Source: Deltaproteobacteria bacterium
Lineage (GTDB): Bacteria; Desulfobacterota; Desulfomonilia; UBA1062
Assembly (NCBI GenBank): GCA_029552245.1
Contig: JAKPDW010000005.1
Span: 124,001 to 188,000 of the forward strand
Length of the DNA: 64,000 nucleotides
Direction: 5' to 3'
Of the stretch, positions 46,452 to 55,828 are shown piece after piece (position 1 is the stretch's first letter; each line of letters opens with the position of its first letter). The notes under the pieces are model-generated. The model was given only the letters and a program-made list of their open reading frames with translations, was not told the origin of the DNA and did no database searches. Position numbers and translations under genes: made by a program.

Positions 46452-47768
46452 TCACCGGTTCATCCAGACGAAGACGCCCTCTCTCGAGGGATCTATCCGG
46501 TGCATGCGGCAAAGCGTCTCGATGTTCTTCTCGGTGAGCCTCGTCCCCTGGCTCAAGAGGAGCACGCCCGTGCCGCTCGTGACGTTCCTGGACACCACCA
46601 TGCCGGGCTTGAGCTCGTGCGGCAACAGCTCCACCTCCGCCGTGCCGCCCTTGGCAGCCACGCGCTCGAGGTACGCCCGGACCACCTGGGGCACGTGCAC
46701 GACGACCTTGGGGTCGAACTCCGTGTTGACCCTGTCCCGGAGGTCTGCGAGGACCATCTCGAGCGCCCTCGGCTTCGCCGGGTTCATGGTAGAGTCGATG
46801 TGGTCGGCAACGGCCATGATCCGTGCGCCGAGCGGGATCTCCTCGCCCTTCACCCCGTCCGGGTAGCCCTTCCCGTCGTATCGCTCGTGGTGGTGGCGGA
46901 TCAGGGCTGAGACGGGCCTGAGGTCCTCTATCTGGTCGACGGCGGCCTGTCCCCTTATGGGGTGGAGCCTGAACTCGGCTATCTCATCGGCGTTCATCTC
47001 GCTTTCTGCCTTGAGGAGCATGACATCTGGCACCCCGATGAGCCCGATGTCGTGCAGGAGAGAGGCCACCATGATGGTCTCCACGTCCGCCTGGGGGAGC
47101 TTCATGGCCCTGGCGATGCCGCACGCGAGCTCGGCGACGTTTCGCGAGTGGTTCCTCACCCGCTTGTTCCTGAGCTCGATGAGCCCTGACAAGGCGCCGA
47201 TCACGCCCCTGATGGTGGCCCGCTCGCGCTGGAGGAGGGCCTTGAGCTTCTCGTTCTGCCTCGTCAGCTCGATGGTCTGTTCCTGGACCATGATCTCGAG
47301 CTGGGAGTTCCACTCCTTCAGCTGCTCGTTCTGGGCCCTGATGACCTCGGCCATGCGCGCGTTCTCGCGGGTGAGCTCGAATCGCACCACCGCCTCGCGC
47401 ACCGCCTGCACCAGCTCGTCGTCGACCCAGGGCTTGGTGATGTACCTACAGGCGCCCGCCTTGTTGAGCGCGTCCTTGATCGTCGCGATGTCCCCGTAAC
47501 CCGTCAGCAGGATGCGCAGGGTCTCCGGCTTGCGTTCCTTGACGCGGGTCAGGAATTCCACGCCGCTCATGCCCGGCATCCTGTGGTCGGAGACGACCAC
47601 CCCGATAGACCCGCTCGCCTCGAGGATCTCGAGCCCGGCCTGGCCGGAGGCCGCGGTCCTGACCGTGAAGTCCTCGTCCATGAACAGCCTGGAGAGCGCC
47701 TTCAGGATGTTCTCCTCGTCATCTACGAAGAGGACCTCTGTCCTTTGCCGGGTTCCTTCACTCCCCAT
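46452..47768 (-). CDS. HD-GYP response regulator with C-terminal 'KPGM' module
   Basis: 438 residues. A receiver (about 10-130, acceptor in VVSDHRMPGMSG) is followed by a coiled-coil, an HD-GYP phosphodiesterase domain (LLHDIGLIGVP, IRHHHERYDGKGYP, VADHID), and a C-terminal module from about residue 385 with LKPGMVVSRNV and LLSQGTRLTEKNIETL. HD-GYP enzymes hydrolyse cyclic di-GMP; HDIGL instead of HDIGK is a small deviation. The module is the one found alone beside HDOD genes at 11676 and 45425. It overlaps the preceding regulator gene by 11 bp. Confidence 0.9.
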   Translation of the reverse strand: MGSEGTRQRTEVLFVDDEENILKALSRLFMDEDFTVRTAASGQAGLEILEASGSIGVVVSDHRMPGMSGVEFLTRVKERKPETLRILLTGYGDIATIKDALNKAGACRYITKPWVDDELVQAVREAVVRFELTRENARMAEVIRAQNEQLKEWNSQLEIMVQEQTIELTRQNEKLKALLQRERATIRGVIGALSGLIELRNKRVRNHSRNVAELACGIARAMKLPQADVETIMVASLLHDIGLIGVPDVMLLKAESEMNADEIAEFRLHPIRGQAAVDQIEDLRPVSALIRHHHERYDGKGYPDGVKGEEIPLGARIMAVADHIDSTMNPAKPRALEMVLADLRDRVNTEFDPKVVVHVPQVVRAYLERVAAKGGTAEVELLPHELKPGMVVSRNVTSGTGVLLLSQGTRLTEKNIETLCRMHRIDPSREGVFVWMNR

Positions 47769-48741
47769 CCTGATCCCCCGCCGTCTTCTCCCCGGCGACT
47801 TCTTCAGCCACGAGGGTGAGGAACACCTCCGCGAGCTCCGGGTCGAAGAAGGAGCCTTTCATGGAATAGAGCATGCCCACCGCCTCCACGTGACTGTGCC
47901 TCGCGCGGTAGGAGCGGTCCGAGGTGAGGGCGTCGAAGACGTCCGCGATGCACGCGATGCGGGCATGTATGGGGATGGCGCCCGCTTTCAACCCCCTCGG
48001 GTACCCCGTACCGTCGAACCGCTCGTGGTGGCAGGCGATGACGTTCACGACGATCTCCGACAGCCGCGCCTGCCTGGCGAGCTCGGCGCCCCACTCGGGG
48101 TGTTTCCTCACGATCTCGAACTCCTCCTCGGTGAGCGGGCCGGGCTTGTTCAGGATCGCCTCGGGCACCCCTATCTTCCCGCAGTCGTGGAGCCAGCAGC
48201 CGTATTTCATCTGCCTGACCTCGTTTTCGGGCATGCCGATCGCCTTGCCCACCGCGACGGCGTAGCCGGCCACGCTGTCGCAGTGCCCCTTGGTGTACGG
48301 GTCCTTGAGCTCGATGGCGCTGGCCAGCGACAGCAGTGCCGGCTCGTCTGAGTCACGCATCACCGTGACGATCCTGTGCCTCTCCAGGGACTCCTTGACC
48401 ACACCCACGAGCTCCGCGTTCCGCCATGGCTTCTCGATGAACTTATAGACCCCGCAGCGGTTGATGGCGTCCATGGCCGTCGCCAGGTCGGCGTAACCGG
48501 TCAGCATGATCCTCACCGTGTCCGGGCTCATGGATCTGACCCTGGCGAGGAACTCGGTGCCCTCCATGGCGGGCATCCGGTTGTCCGACACCACCACCGC
48601 CACGCCACCCCCGGCTACCAGGTCCAGGGCCGCCCACGGGTCGTCGAGGACCGTGACATCGAGCCCCGTGTCAGCAAACAGGCGCCTGATGGCCCTCAGG
48701 ATGTGCTCGTCGTCGTCCAGGAATACCACCTTTCCTTCCAT
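47758..48741 (-). CDS. HD-GYP domain response regulator
   Basis: 327 residues. A receiver (VVVSDNRMPAMEG, then LTGYAD and KPW) is followed by a complete HD-GYP domain (HDCGKIGVPEAIL, ACHHERFDGTGYP, CIADVFDALTSDRSYR). All usual metal ligands appear present, so it is a good candidate for a phosphorylation-controlled c-di-GMP phosphodiesterase. It follows the receiver-PAS gene by 1 bp and overlaps the next gene. Confidence 0.93.
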   Translation of the reverse strand: MEGKVVFLDDDEHILRAIRRLFADTGLDVTVLDDPWAALDLVAGGGVAVVVSDNRMPAMEGTEFLARVRSMSPDTVRIMLTGYADLATAMDAINRCGVYKFIEKPWRNAELVGVVKESLERHRIVTVMRDSDEPALLSLASAIELKDPYTKGHCDSVAGYAVAVGKAIGMPENEVRQMKYGCWLHDCGKIGVPEAILNKPGPLTEEEFEIVRKHPEWGAELARQARLSEIVVNVIACHHERFDGTGYPRGLKAGAIPIHARIACIADVFDALTSDRSYRARHSHVEAVGMLYSMKGSFFDPELAEVFLTLVAEEVAGEKTAGDQDGE

Positions 48742-48742
48742 C

Positions 48743-49561
48743 TCAGTCCTCTCTGATCGCCGCGATCACCACGCCTTCCCTCTTCGAGGGAGATCCCAGC
48801 TCGTTCCCCATGAGGGTGACGGGAGATCCGTACAGCTCCCCTCTGCACCTCGCCGAGCCCTTCTCGATCACGAGGCCGCAAAACGAGTTGATGACCTCGG
48901 GCAACGCGTCGCGCCTGTCCATCCCGATGAGCCCCCTCCCGCCGACGCCGAGGATCTCCCGCGCGGCCCTGTTCGCCTGGACAACGATCCCGTCCCCGTC
49001 GACGCCAACGACCGCGAGGGGGAGGCTGTCGAGGATCTCCTGCGCCCTCATGAGGATCCTGTTCTGGACGAGGAGTTCCTGGGTCTGCTGTTCCACCATG
49101 GCCTCGAGGTTCTCGTTCAAGACCTTGAGTTCGTCGTTGGCCCTCTGAAGATCCCTGTTCAGCCTGGCGTTCTCCGTGGCGAGCCTGTAGTGTTCCACGG
49201 CGTTGTGAACCGTGTGCTTCAAATCGCGATCGTTCCAGGGCTTTGCCATGAACTTGTAGATGCCGGCCTCGTTGACCGCGTCCACCACCGCCGCGGTGTC
49301 CGCGTAGCCGGAAAGCACGATCCTCACGGAATCGGGCCACCTCCTGCACACCTCTTTCAGGAAATCAACCCCGTTGATCCCGGGCATGCGGTAGTCTGCG
49401 ATCACGACCTGCACCGGCTGCACCTCGCTTAGGATCCTGAGCCCGTCCTCGACGCTCGTCGCGGTGAGCACCTCGTAGTCTTCGTCGATGAAGACCCTCC
49501 GTATCGCGCTGAGCACGTTCGGCTCGTCGTCCACGCAGAGAATTCGAGCAAGGCCGCTCAT
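48743..49561 (-). CDS. Response regulator with coiled-coil and PAS output
   Basis: 272 residues. An N-terminal receiver (ILCVDDEPNVLSAIRR, VIADYRMPGING, SGYADTAAVVDA, MAKPW) closely resembles those of the next two genes. A coiled-coil (about 125-170) and a PAS domain (about 175-272) without an enzymatic domain follow. The start overlaps the kinase stop (ATGA). It probably acts by protein contact or as a relay step. Confidence 0.88.
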   Translation of the reverse strand: MSGLARILCVDDEPNVLSAIRRVFIDEDYEVLTATSVEDGLRILSEVQPVQVVIADYRMPGINGVDFLKEVCRRWPDSVRIVLSGYADTAAVVDAVNEAGIYKFMAKPWNDRDLKHTVHNAVEHYRLATENARLNRDLQRANDELKVLNENLEAMVEQQTQELLVQNRILMRAQEILDSLPLAVVGVDGDGIVVQANRAAREILGVGGRGLIGMDRRDALPEVINSFCGLVIEKGSARCRGELYGSPVTLMGNELGSPSKREGVVIAAIRED

Positions 49562-51672
49562 GAAGCCCCCCTGTGCACGGGCAGCCTCACCGTGAAGGTC
49601 GACCCCCTGCCCGGCTCGCTCTCGACGCGTATCTCGCCGCCGTGCCGCCTCACGATGTCGTAGGAGATGGACAGCCCGAGCCCTGTCCCCTTGCCCTTTT
49701 CCTTGGTGGTGAAGAACGGCTCGAAGATCCTCTTCAGGTTTTCCCCCGGGATCCCGCATCCGGTGTCCTCGACGCTCACCTCTACCCAGCCGTCCTTTTC
49801 CCTCGACTTAACGATGATCTCCCCGCTGCCGTCTATGGCGTGCGCGGCGTTCACGAGCAGGTTCATGAAGACCTGGTTGATCTGCTGGGGGTAACACCTC
49901 ACGGAGGGGAGCTCGCCGAGGTCCTTCCTGAGACGCGCCTTGTACTTGATCTCGTTCCAGACGATGTTGATCGTGCTCTCGATGCACTCGTTCAGGTCCG
50001 CCTCCGTCTCCTCGGGGGCGTCGCTGCGAGAGAAGCTCTTGAGGTCGTGGACGATCTTCTTGACCCTCTCCGCACCCTCGAGGGACTCGGAGATCACGTT
50101 CATGACGTCATCGAGGATCGTGCCTATCTTGAGATCCCGCCTCCTCTGCATGGCTGTCTCCCACGCACCCTCCCCCCGGAGTTGCCCGGAGAGCTCCTCG
50201 AGGAGCCCCAGGTACTCGAGGAGCCTGCCCAGGTACTTCTCGAGCGTGTTCAGGTTGCTCATGATGAACCCGATGGGGTTGTTGATCTCGTGGGCAACCC
50301 CTGCGGCGAGCTGCCCGATGGACGCGAGCTTCTCCGCCTTGATCACCTGGGTGTGCGCATCCTTGAGCTCCGTGTATGCCTTGCGCAGTTCCTCGTTGGA
50401 CCGCTCGAGGCCCATCTTCATCTCCTCGAGCGCGGCGTTCTTCTCCAAGAGGGCCCGCTCGAGCGAGACCCTCTCGCTCACGTCCCTCACCACCCCCCTG
50501 AAGCCAGCCTTTTTTCCCGCACTGTCCACGACGAGGGAGATCGTCGCCTCGGCGTGTACGGCGCCTCTCACCCCTGACCTGATCACCAGGGGAAAGTTCC
50601 TGATCGGCTTCCCGGTCGTGTAGGCCTCCTCGAAGGCGTCGTGGAGAGACTGCACGCTCTCGTCATCGAGGATCGCGAACACGTCCGTCTTCAGCAGGGC
50701 CTCCATGTCCATGCCCGCGGCCCGGCACATGGAGGGGTTCGCGAAGGTGAACCTGCCTGCGAGGTCCGTCTCAAAGTATCCCTCTTCCATGTTCTCGAGT
50801 ATCGAGCGGAACTTCTCCTCGCTCTTGGCGAGCGCCTTCCTTGCCATGACCATGTCCGTGATGTCGCGGGCGAACCCGCGCACTCCGACGGGCTCGCCTT
50901 CCTTTCGCACGAGGTGATTCGAGTACTCGAAGTAGTGGCGGTTCCCCTCTGCATCATCCACCGCAACGATGCCCGAGTCGCTGCCGTTCTCGAGGATCCT
51001 TTGCAGGTAGTCGTCGAAGCCGGGTTTCAGTCTCTCGGGGATGAGGTCCCGTATGTTCATCCGGGAGACCTCGGCGCCCACGAGGTTCCTCCACTCGCGC
51101 CTGAGGGAGAGGTTGCTCTCGGAGTCCACGTAGTTGCCTTCCAGGTCGTGGTAGTAGAGGATGTCCGACACGTTCTCGAAGAGCTCCCGGTATTTCGCCT
51201 CGCTCTCCCTCAGGGTCTCCTCCGCGCGCCTGGTCTCGGTGAGATCCAGCATGACGCCGACGATCCCTTCCGGGGTCCCCTCGGCCCCCGCCACAACGGC
51301 ACGTGTGAACCTGACGTCGCGGATGTCACCCGCCGCATTCCCGATCGCCACATCGAACGACTGCTCGCAGGGGTTCTCGAGGATCTCCCGGTCCTTCTCC
51401 CTAAACAGGCGCACCTTCTCGTTCGACGTGACGAGGTCCTCGACCCTCAGCCCCCTGAGGTCCTTTCTCGAACGGCCCGAGAAACGCTCGAACGCCTTGT
51501 TGCACCAGAGGTACGCGCCCGAGCGATCCTTAAAGAACACCGGCACCGGCAGGGCGTCCAAGATCCGCTGGAACAAGGCTTCAGCGCCCACTGCAGGCGG
51601 GCCATCGCTGCATCCGGTCGCAGGATTCGAAGAGATCGTTTCTTCACCATGGATGTCAGGTGGGTGTTTCAT
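49558..51672 (-). CDS. Multi-PAS sensor histidine kinase
   Basis: 704 residues with three or four PAS/PAC units ([57 protein letters not shown]), a coiled-coil, HisKA with [20 protein letters not shown] and an HATPase domain ending [19 protein letters not shown]. No membrane helix or receiver is present. ATG 51672 has GAGAGGGA upstream; the frame is open further up but looks non-coding. It heads a four-gene relay operon with three receivers. Confidence 0.92.
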   Translation of the reverse strand: MKHPPDIHGEETISSNPATGCSDGPPAVGAEALFQRILDALPVPVFFKDRSGAYLWCNKAFERFSGRSRKDLRGLRVEDLVTSNEKVRLFREKDREILENPCEQSFDVAIGNAAGDIRDVRFTRAVVAGAEGTPEGIVGVMLDLTETRRAEETLRESEAKYRELFENVSDILYYHDLEGNYVDSESNLSLRREWRNLVGAEVSRMNIRDLIPERLKPGFDDYLQRILENGSDSGIVAVDDAEGNRHYFEYSNHLVRKEGEPVGVRGFARDITDMVMARKALAKSEEKFRSILENMEEGYFETDLAGRFTFANPSMCRAAGMDMEALLKTDVFAILDDESVQSLHDAFEEAYTTGKPIRNFPLVIRSGVRGAVHAEATISLVVDSAGKKAGFRGVVRDVSERVSLERALLEKNAALEEMKMGLERSNEELRKAYTELKDAHTQVIKAEKLASIGQLAAGVAHEINNPIGFIMSNLNTLEKYLGRLLEYLGLLEELSGQLRGEGAWETAMQRRRDLKIGTILDDVMNVISESLEGAERVKKIVHDLKSFSRSDAPEETEADLNECIESTINIVWNEIKYKARLRKDLGELPSVRCYPQQINQVFMNLLVNAAHAIDGSGEIIVKSREKDGWVEVSVEDTGCGIPGENLKRIFEPFFTTKEKGKGTGLGLSISYDIVRRHGGEIRVESEPGRGSTFTVRLPVHRGAS

Positions 51673-52006
51673 GAATAACGTCCCTCTCGTGTCGTACCGC
51701 CGGTGTCCTGCCTTCTCCTCGACACGTTCCACGTCCGCGGGCCTTTGAAGCCTCACGCCCCTGCCTGCCCGAGACGCCACCGGCAGCGCGGGGTCATCGA
51801 GGAGACCCGTGGGACACCTCCGTCTTCTTCTCCCTTCCTGGTATATCGTCACCTCCGGCCTGCCTCTTGAGCATCATATCCCTGAGAAAAGCAAGCCCAT
51901 CACCCTGTCCGGCCGAGGGCTCAGGGTGGGGTCGGTACCACCGGGTGCCCCCCGAAGGGACCCCATCCCTTTGACATCTTTGTTAAAGTTATGTAAAACA
52001 TACGCC
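51673..52006. other. Divergent intergenic region
   Basis: Between the PAS kinase (minus) and the acyltransferase (plus). Its only clear signal is the TTGACA promoter at 51971-51999. No gene is seen. Confidence 0.5.
51971..51999 (+). promoter_or_regulatory. Strong -35 promoter of a possibly leaderless acyltransferase gene
   Basis: A perfect TTGACA (51971-51976) and TAAAAC (51994-51999) are separated by 17 nt. The expected start, about 52006, is at the ATG at 52007, with no Shine-Dalgarno before it. Confidence 0.5.
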
Positions 52007-52699
52007 ATGTATTGGACGCTCAGGACAGTCTTGGGTTCGTACCTCTACATCGTGGTCATGATCGTGCCGCACGTGATCGCCTCCCTGTTCAGCAAAACGG
52101 GCGACCTCCCTCACCTCATGGCGAGACGGTGGGCCCGCTTCACCCTCAGGTGTTCGGGATGCAGGGTGATCCTCAAGGGCGTCGAGAACATACCGCAAGG
52201 GCCGGCGGTCTACATGGCCAACCACGTGAGCCACTTCGACGTGTTCGCGCTCCTTGGGTACCTCGAGGTGCAGTTCCGCTGGACCGTGAAGAAGGAGCTC
52301 TTCCGCATACCCCTCTTGGGGCTCGCCATGAGGAGGGCGGGCTACATCCTCGTGGACAGGTTCAACCACGAGAAGGCCATGGAGAGCATGAAGAGGGCCG
52401 CCGCCACGATACGTGCCGGCACCTCCGTCCTCATCTTCCCCGAGGGGACGCGATCCTGCGACGGCGAGCTGAAATACCCATTCAAGAAGGGCGGCTTCCA
52501 CCTGGCCAGGGAGGCGGGAGTGCCCATCGTTCCGGTCACGGTCAGCGGAACGTACCGGATCCTCCCCAAGGGGGGCGCGATCGTCAGGCCGGGGACCATC
52601 ACCATCGTGGTGGGCAAGCCCATCGACCCGGCCGGCCACGACATCCCGTCGCTCATGGAGGCGGTATACACGGCCATGAAACTCGGTTATACTCTTTGA
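52007..52699 (+). CDS. plsC: 1-acyl-sn-glycerol-3-phosphate acyltransferase-like (PlsC)
   Basis: 230 residues with an N-terminal hydrophobic helix (about 10-30). The acyltransferase signature is NHVSHFD (His73, Asp78), with FPEGTRS and VPVTVSGTYRILPKGG further on. It likely makes phosphatidic acid from lysophosphatidic acid at the inner membrane. ATG 52007 fits the family start but has no visible ribosome site. It lies 3 bp upstream of a second acyltransferase gene. Confidence 0.9.
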   Translation: MYWTLRTVLGSYLYIVVMIVPHVIASLFSKTGDLPHLMARRWARFTLRCSGCRVILKGVENIPQGPAVYMANHVSHFDVFALLGYLEVQFRWTVKKELFRIPLLGLAMRRAGYILVDRFNHEKAMESMKRAAATIRAGTSVLIFPEGTRSCDGELKYPFKKGGFHLAREAGVPIVPVTVSGTYRILPKGGAIVRPGTITIVVGKPIDPAGHDIPSLMEAVYTAMKLGYTL

Positions 52700-52702
52700 C
52701 CG

Positions 52703-53965
52703 ATGATCGATGACCTGCTCTACCGCTGCCCCCTCTGCGGCGCTTTCGACTGGCTCGACAAGGACAGGTGCGTTTCGTGCAGCGCCACGTTCAGGCTCAC
52801 GGGGAGGTCGGCGGCCGAGATGAACGGCGAGCGGGCCCCCCTGTCGTACTGGTACGACAGGACCAGAGGGTTCGACCTCGCGTGCGGCCCTGACGGCACG
52901 ATCGCGAAGAGCCGCCGCGTCACGCTCTCGAGAGAGGCCGCAAGCGGCATGTACCATGGCTTCGCCGGCATCACCGCGTACCACTTCACGAGGGCGAGGA
53001 TCGACGAGGGGACCCTGACGCTCACCCCCTCGAGCCTCACCTTCGCCGGGCTCGCCGCCCGGATGACCATCCCCATGGAGGGCATCCTCTCCCTCACCAT
53101 CGAGTCCAACACCCTCATCGTGGTGGGTGCGGGGCACGGCGCCCTCTTCTTCGATTTCCACGAGGAGTCGGGCAAGAAGTGGGAGGACCTCCTGAGAAAG
53201 ACCCTCGAGCGCCACTACGAGGGAGACGAGATCGTGGAGTTCTACCCGCGGGTGCGGTTGAGATCCGGCATCACCCGCACGCCGCGCACGGAGGCTCCCG
53301 CAAGAGAGCTCCGCGCGCCCGCGAGGAGATGGTACAGGAAGGACACGAGCCTGCTCGAGACGATCCTGAAACCCCTGGGGAAGTTCTTGGTCAGGGCGCT
53401 GCTCACCGTGGAGGTGAGGGGGGTGGAGAACATCCCGAAGAGCGACCCGGCCGTCATCCTCCCCAACCACGAGTCGTTCCTCGACTCGGTGATCCTGCGC
53501 TTCCTGACGCCCAGGACCATCTGGTTCATGGCCAAGAACTCGGAGTACAGGGGCGCTTTCATGAAGTGGTTCCTCAGGCACGCATCGACCTTTCCCGTCA
53601 GGAGGTACACCATCGACGTGCTGGCCGTGCGCAACGCCGTCAGGGTGGTCTCCTCGGGCAACCTCCTCGGCATCTTCCCCGAGGGCGAGCGCACCTGGGA
53701 CGGGAGGATGCTCCCGATCCGCATGGGCGCGGCGAGGCTCGTGCTGGCGCTCGGGGTCCCGGTGATCCCAGTGGGTATATCGGGCGCCTACGATCTCATG
53801 CCCCGGTGGACCCACTCCATCCGCAGGGCCGATGTGCGGGTCGCGATAGGAGAGCCTCTGAATCTCCCCAAAATACCGGTTTCGAGGCAGACCGCATCCG
53901 ACATAGACGCGGCGTCCCGCGCGATCAGGGAAGCGATCGAGCGCCTTCGCGGGGGATCGGCGTGA
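52703..53965 (+). CDS. Zinc-ribbon protein with C-terminal PlsC acyltransferase domain
   Basis: 420 residues. A zinc-ribbon-like N-terminus (CPLCG and CVSCS, residues 9-28) is followed by an unfamiliar middle region (about 60-200). The C-terminal acyltransferase domain has NHESFLD (His256, Asp261), FPEGERTWDGR near 326 and VPVIPVGISGAYDLMPRW. The zinc ribbon plus middle domain joined to PlsC is unusual. It is co-transcribed with plsC and overlaps the RNase J gene (GTGA). The lipid substrate is unknown. Confidence 0.82.
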   Translation: MIDDLLYRCPLCGAFDWLDKDRCVSCSATFRLTGRSAAEMNGERAPLSYWYDRTRGFDLACGPDGTIAKSRRVTLSREAASGMYHGFAGITAYHFTRARIDEGTLTLTPSSLTFAGLAARMTIPMEGILSLTIESNTLIVVGAGHGALFFDFHEESGKKWEDLLRKTLERHYEGDEIVEFYPRVRLRSGITRTPRTEAPARELRAPARRWYRKDTSLLETILKPLGKFLVRALLTVEVRGVENIPKSDPAVILPNHESFLDSVILRFLTPRTIWFMAKNSEYRGAFMKWFLRHASTFPVRRYTIDVLAVRNAVRVVSSGNLLGIFPEGERTWDGRMLPIRMGAARLVLALGVPVIPVGISGAYDLMPRWTHSIRRADVRVAIGEPLNLPKIPVSRQTASDIDAASRAIREAIERLRGGSA

Positions 53966-55581
53966 ACCGAGTGAAGGTCATTCCCCTGGGGGGCGTCAGG
54001 GAATTCGGCCTCAACTCGATGGTCGTCCGGACCTCGGCAGGCGCCGTGCTCATAGATGCGGGGCTCATGTTCCCCAAGTTCAACTCCACCGGGATCGAAC
54101 AGCTCATCCCCGACTTCTCGTACGTGGTGGAAAACCAGGAGGCGTTCCAGGGGATCGTGCTCACCCACGGCCACGAGGATCACATAGGAGCACTGCCGTA
54201 CCTCCTCAGGGAGGCTCCGATCCCGGTCTACGGCCACCCGTTCGCCCTCGAGCTCGCCAGGCGCAAGCTGAGGGAGTGCGACGCTGACGTGCGGGCGCGG
54301 CTCGTGCCGGTGTACCCCGGCGACAGGGTGGAGCTGGGGGGGATGGAGATCGCCTTCACCGAGGTCGAACACTCGACCATCGGCTGCTACAGCCTCTGCA
54401 TGAGAACGCCGCAGGGCATCGTGGTCCACTCAGGAGACTTCAAGACCCTGCCGCCTACCGGCTTCTGCCCCTGGGGCGCGCCCGTGGAACTCTTCGTCTG
54501 CGACAGCACCAACGCCGAGATAGACCCCAGAAACGCGGACGAAAAGGTGGTCTGTTCCTGCATCGAGGACATCGTGAAGAACACCGAGGGCGCCGTGGTC
54601 GTCTCGACGTTCTCCAGCAACGTGATGCGCATCAGGATGCTCTACGAGATCGCCGTGACGCACAACCGCAAGGTCACCATCATCGGGAGGAGCCTCACCC
54701 AGGTGGTGGACATAGCGACCGACCTGGGACTCCTGGAGCTCGAGTCGCGCGACCTCGTGAAGCCGGAAGAGATCACGACCATGGACAGGTCGAGGCTCAT
54801 GGTCATCTGCACCGGCACCCAGGGGGAGATGTACTCGGTCCTCTCGCTGATCGCGAGGGGGTGGCACCGGTTCAAGGTGCGCTCGGGCGACAGCGTGATC
54901 ATCTCCGCGCGCATCATCCCCGGGAACGAGATCGCCATAGGCAGGTGCATCGACCAGCTCATCGACTACGGGGCGAGGGTCTACTACCCGGACGTGGCGC
55001 CGGTGCACGCCACCGGTCATGCCACGCACCACCAGCTCGTGGAGGCCGTGAAATCCCTCTCCCCCAGGATCGTCATGCCGGTCCACGGCGAGCTCAGGCA
55101 CATGAAGGCGCTCGCCGAGCTCGTCTCCGGCTCTCCTGGAGCGAGACCTGAGTTCGTGTTCGCCAGGGCGGGCCAGGAATGGTCCCTCGCCGACGGCAGG
55201 ATGGAGCTCACCGGCGAGGTCCCCCACGGCAAGTGCTTCGTGGACGGCGAACTCACGGGCGACATCAAGGACGTGGTGCTGAGGGACCGCAGGCACATAT
55301 CGGAAGGCGGCCTCATCGTCGTCTTCACGGTGCTCGACTCGGCGAACGCGGAGATCGTCCTGGGCCCGGACATCATGTGCAAGGGCGTGGTGCCGGCGAG
55401 CATGGAGGCCGAGATCGTAGAGGAGATCAAACAGGTCGCGGCCTCGGCCCTCGAAGCCTCCCTCACGAGGGACACCGACACGCAGGTGGCGAAGAACCGG
55501 GTGCGGGAGTCCATAGGGTCCATGATCAAGGCCAGGCTCGGCAAGAAGCCCATGATCATCCCTGTGATCATGGAGCTGTGA
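53962..55581 (+). CDS. rnj: Ribonuclease J
   Basis: A metallo-beta-lactamase/beta-CASP RNase with endo- and 5'-3' exonuclease activity. 539 residues from a GTG that overlaps the previous stop. VIPLGGVREFGLNSMVV opens the lactamase domain, THGHEDHIGALPYLL near 68-82 gives the zinc ligands, and PVHGELRHM and the C-terminal RNase J domain follow. Length is normal. An alternative GTG at 53971 exists. RNase J instead of RNase E matches many deltas and Gram-positives. Confidence 0.93.
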   Translation: MNRVKVIPLGGVREFGLNSMVVRTSAGAVLIDAGLMFPKFNSTGIEQLIPDFSYVVENQEAFQGIVLTHGHEDHIGALPYLLREAPIPVYGHPFALELARRKLRECDADVRARLVPVYPGDRVELGGMEIAFTEVEHSTIGCYSLCMRTPQGIVVHSGDFKTLPPTGFCPWGAPVELFVCDSTNAEIDPRNADEKVVCSCIEDIVKNTEGAVVVSTFSSNVMRIRMLYEIAVTHNRKVTIIGRSLTQVVDIATDLGLLELESRDLVKPEEITTMDRSRLMVICTGTQGEMYSVLSLIARGWHRFKVRSGDSVIISARIIPGNEIAIGRCIDQLIDYGARVYYPDVAPVHATGHATHHQLVEAVKSLSPRIVMPVHGELRHMKALAELVSGSPGARPEFVFARAGQEWSLADGRMELTGEVPHGKCFVDGELTGDIKDVVLRDRRHISEGGLIVVFTVLDSANAEIVLGPDIMCKGVVPASMEAEIVEEIKQVAASALEASLTRDTDTQVAKNRVRESIGSMIKARLGKKPMIIPVIMEL

Positions 55582-55723
55582 GCGGGCTCTCCTCCACGGG
55601 CTGGGAAAGACGGCGCTCGAGGGGGGCATGCCCATGATGCGACACCCGAAACCCTCCGGGACCGAGCGCCATGACGACCGACGGACAATCGCCTCCGGAG
55701 AACGCCCGCTCATCGAGAGGACT

Positions 55724-55751
55724 TTGACTTCTTCATGATTTCTGGTATGGA
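55724..55751 (+). promoter_or_regulatory. Possible promoter upstream of ftsK
   Basis: TTGACT (55724-55729) and TATGGA (55746-55751) with a 16-nt spacer, about 78 nt upstream of the ftsK ATG. Moderate match only. Confidence 0.3.
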
Positions 55752-55828
55752 CGATACGAGGGCTTTGAATTACAGCATGATGCAGGAAATGCATCGATAG
55801 GCGGGAAACCGGGCAAAAGGGGAGGGTC

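Noticed and set aside
45824-46537. Several short open frames before the HD-GYP operon
   Set aside because: No recognisable motifs and frames on both strands look equally random.
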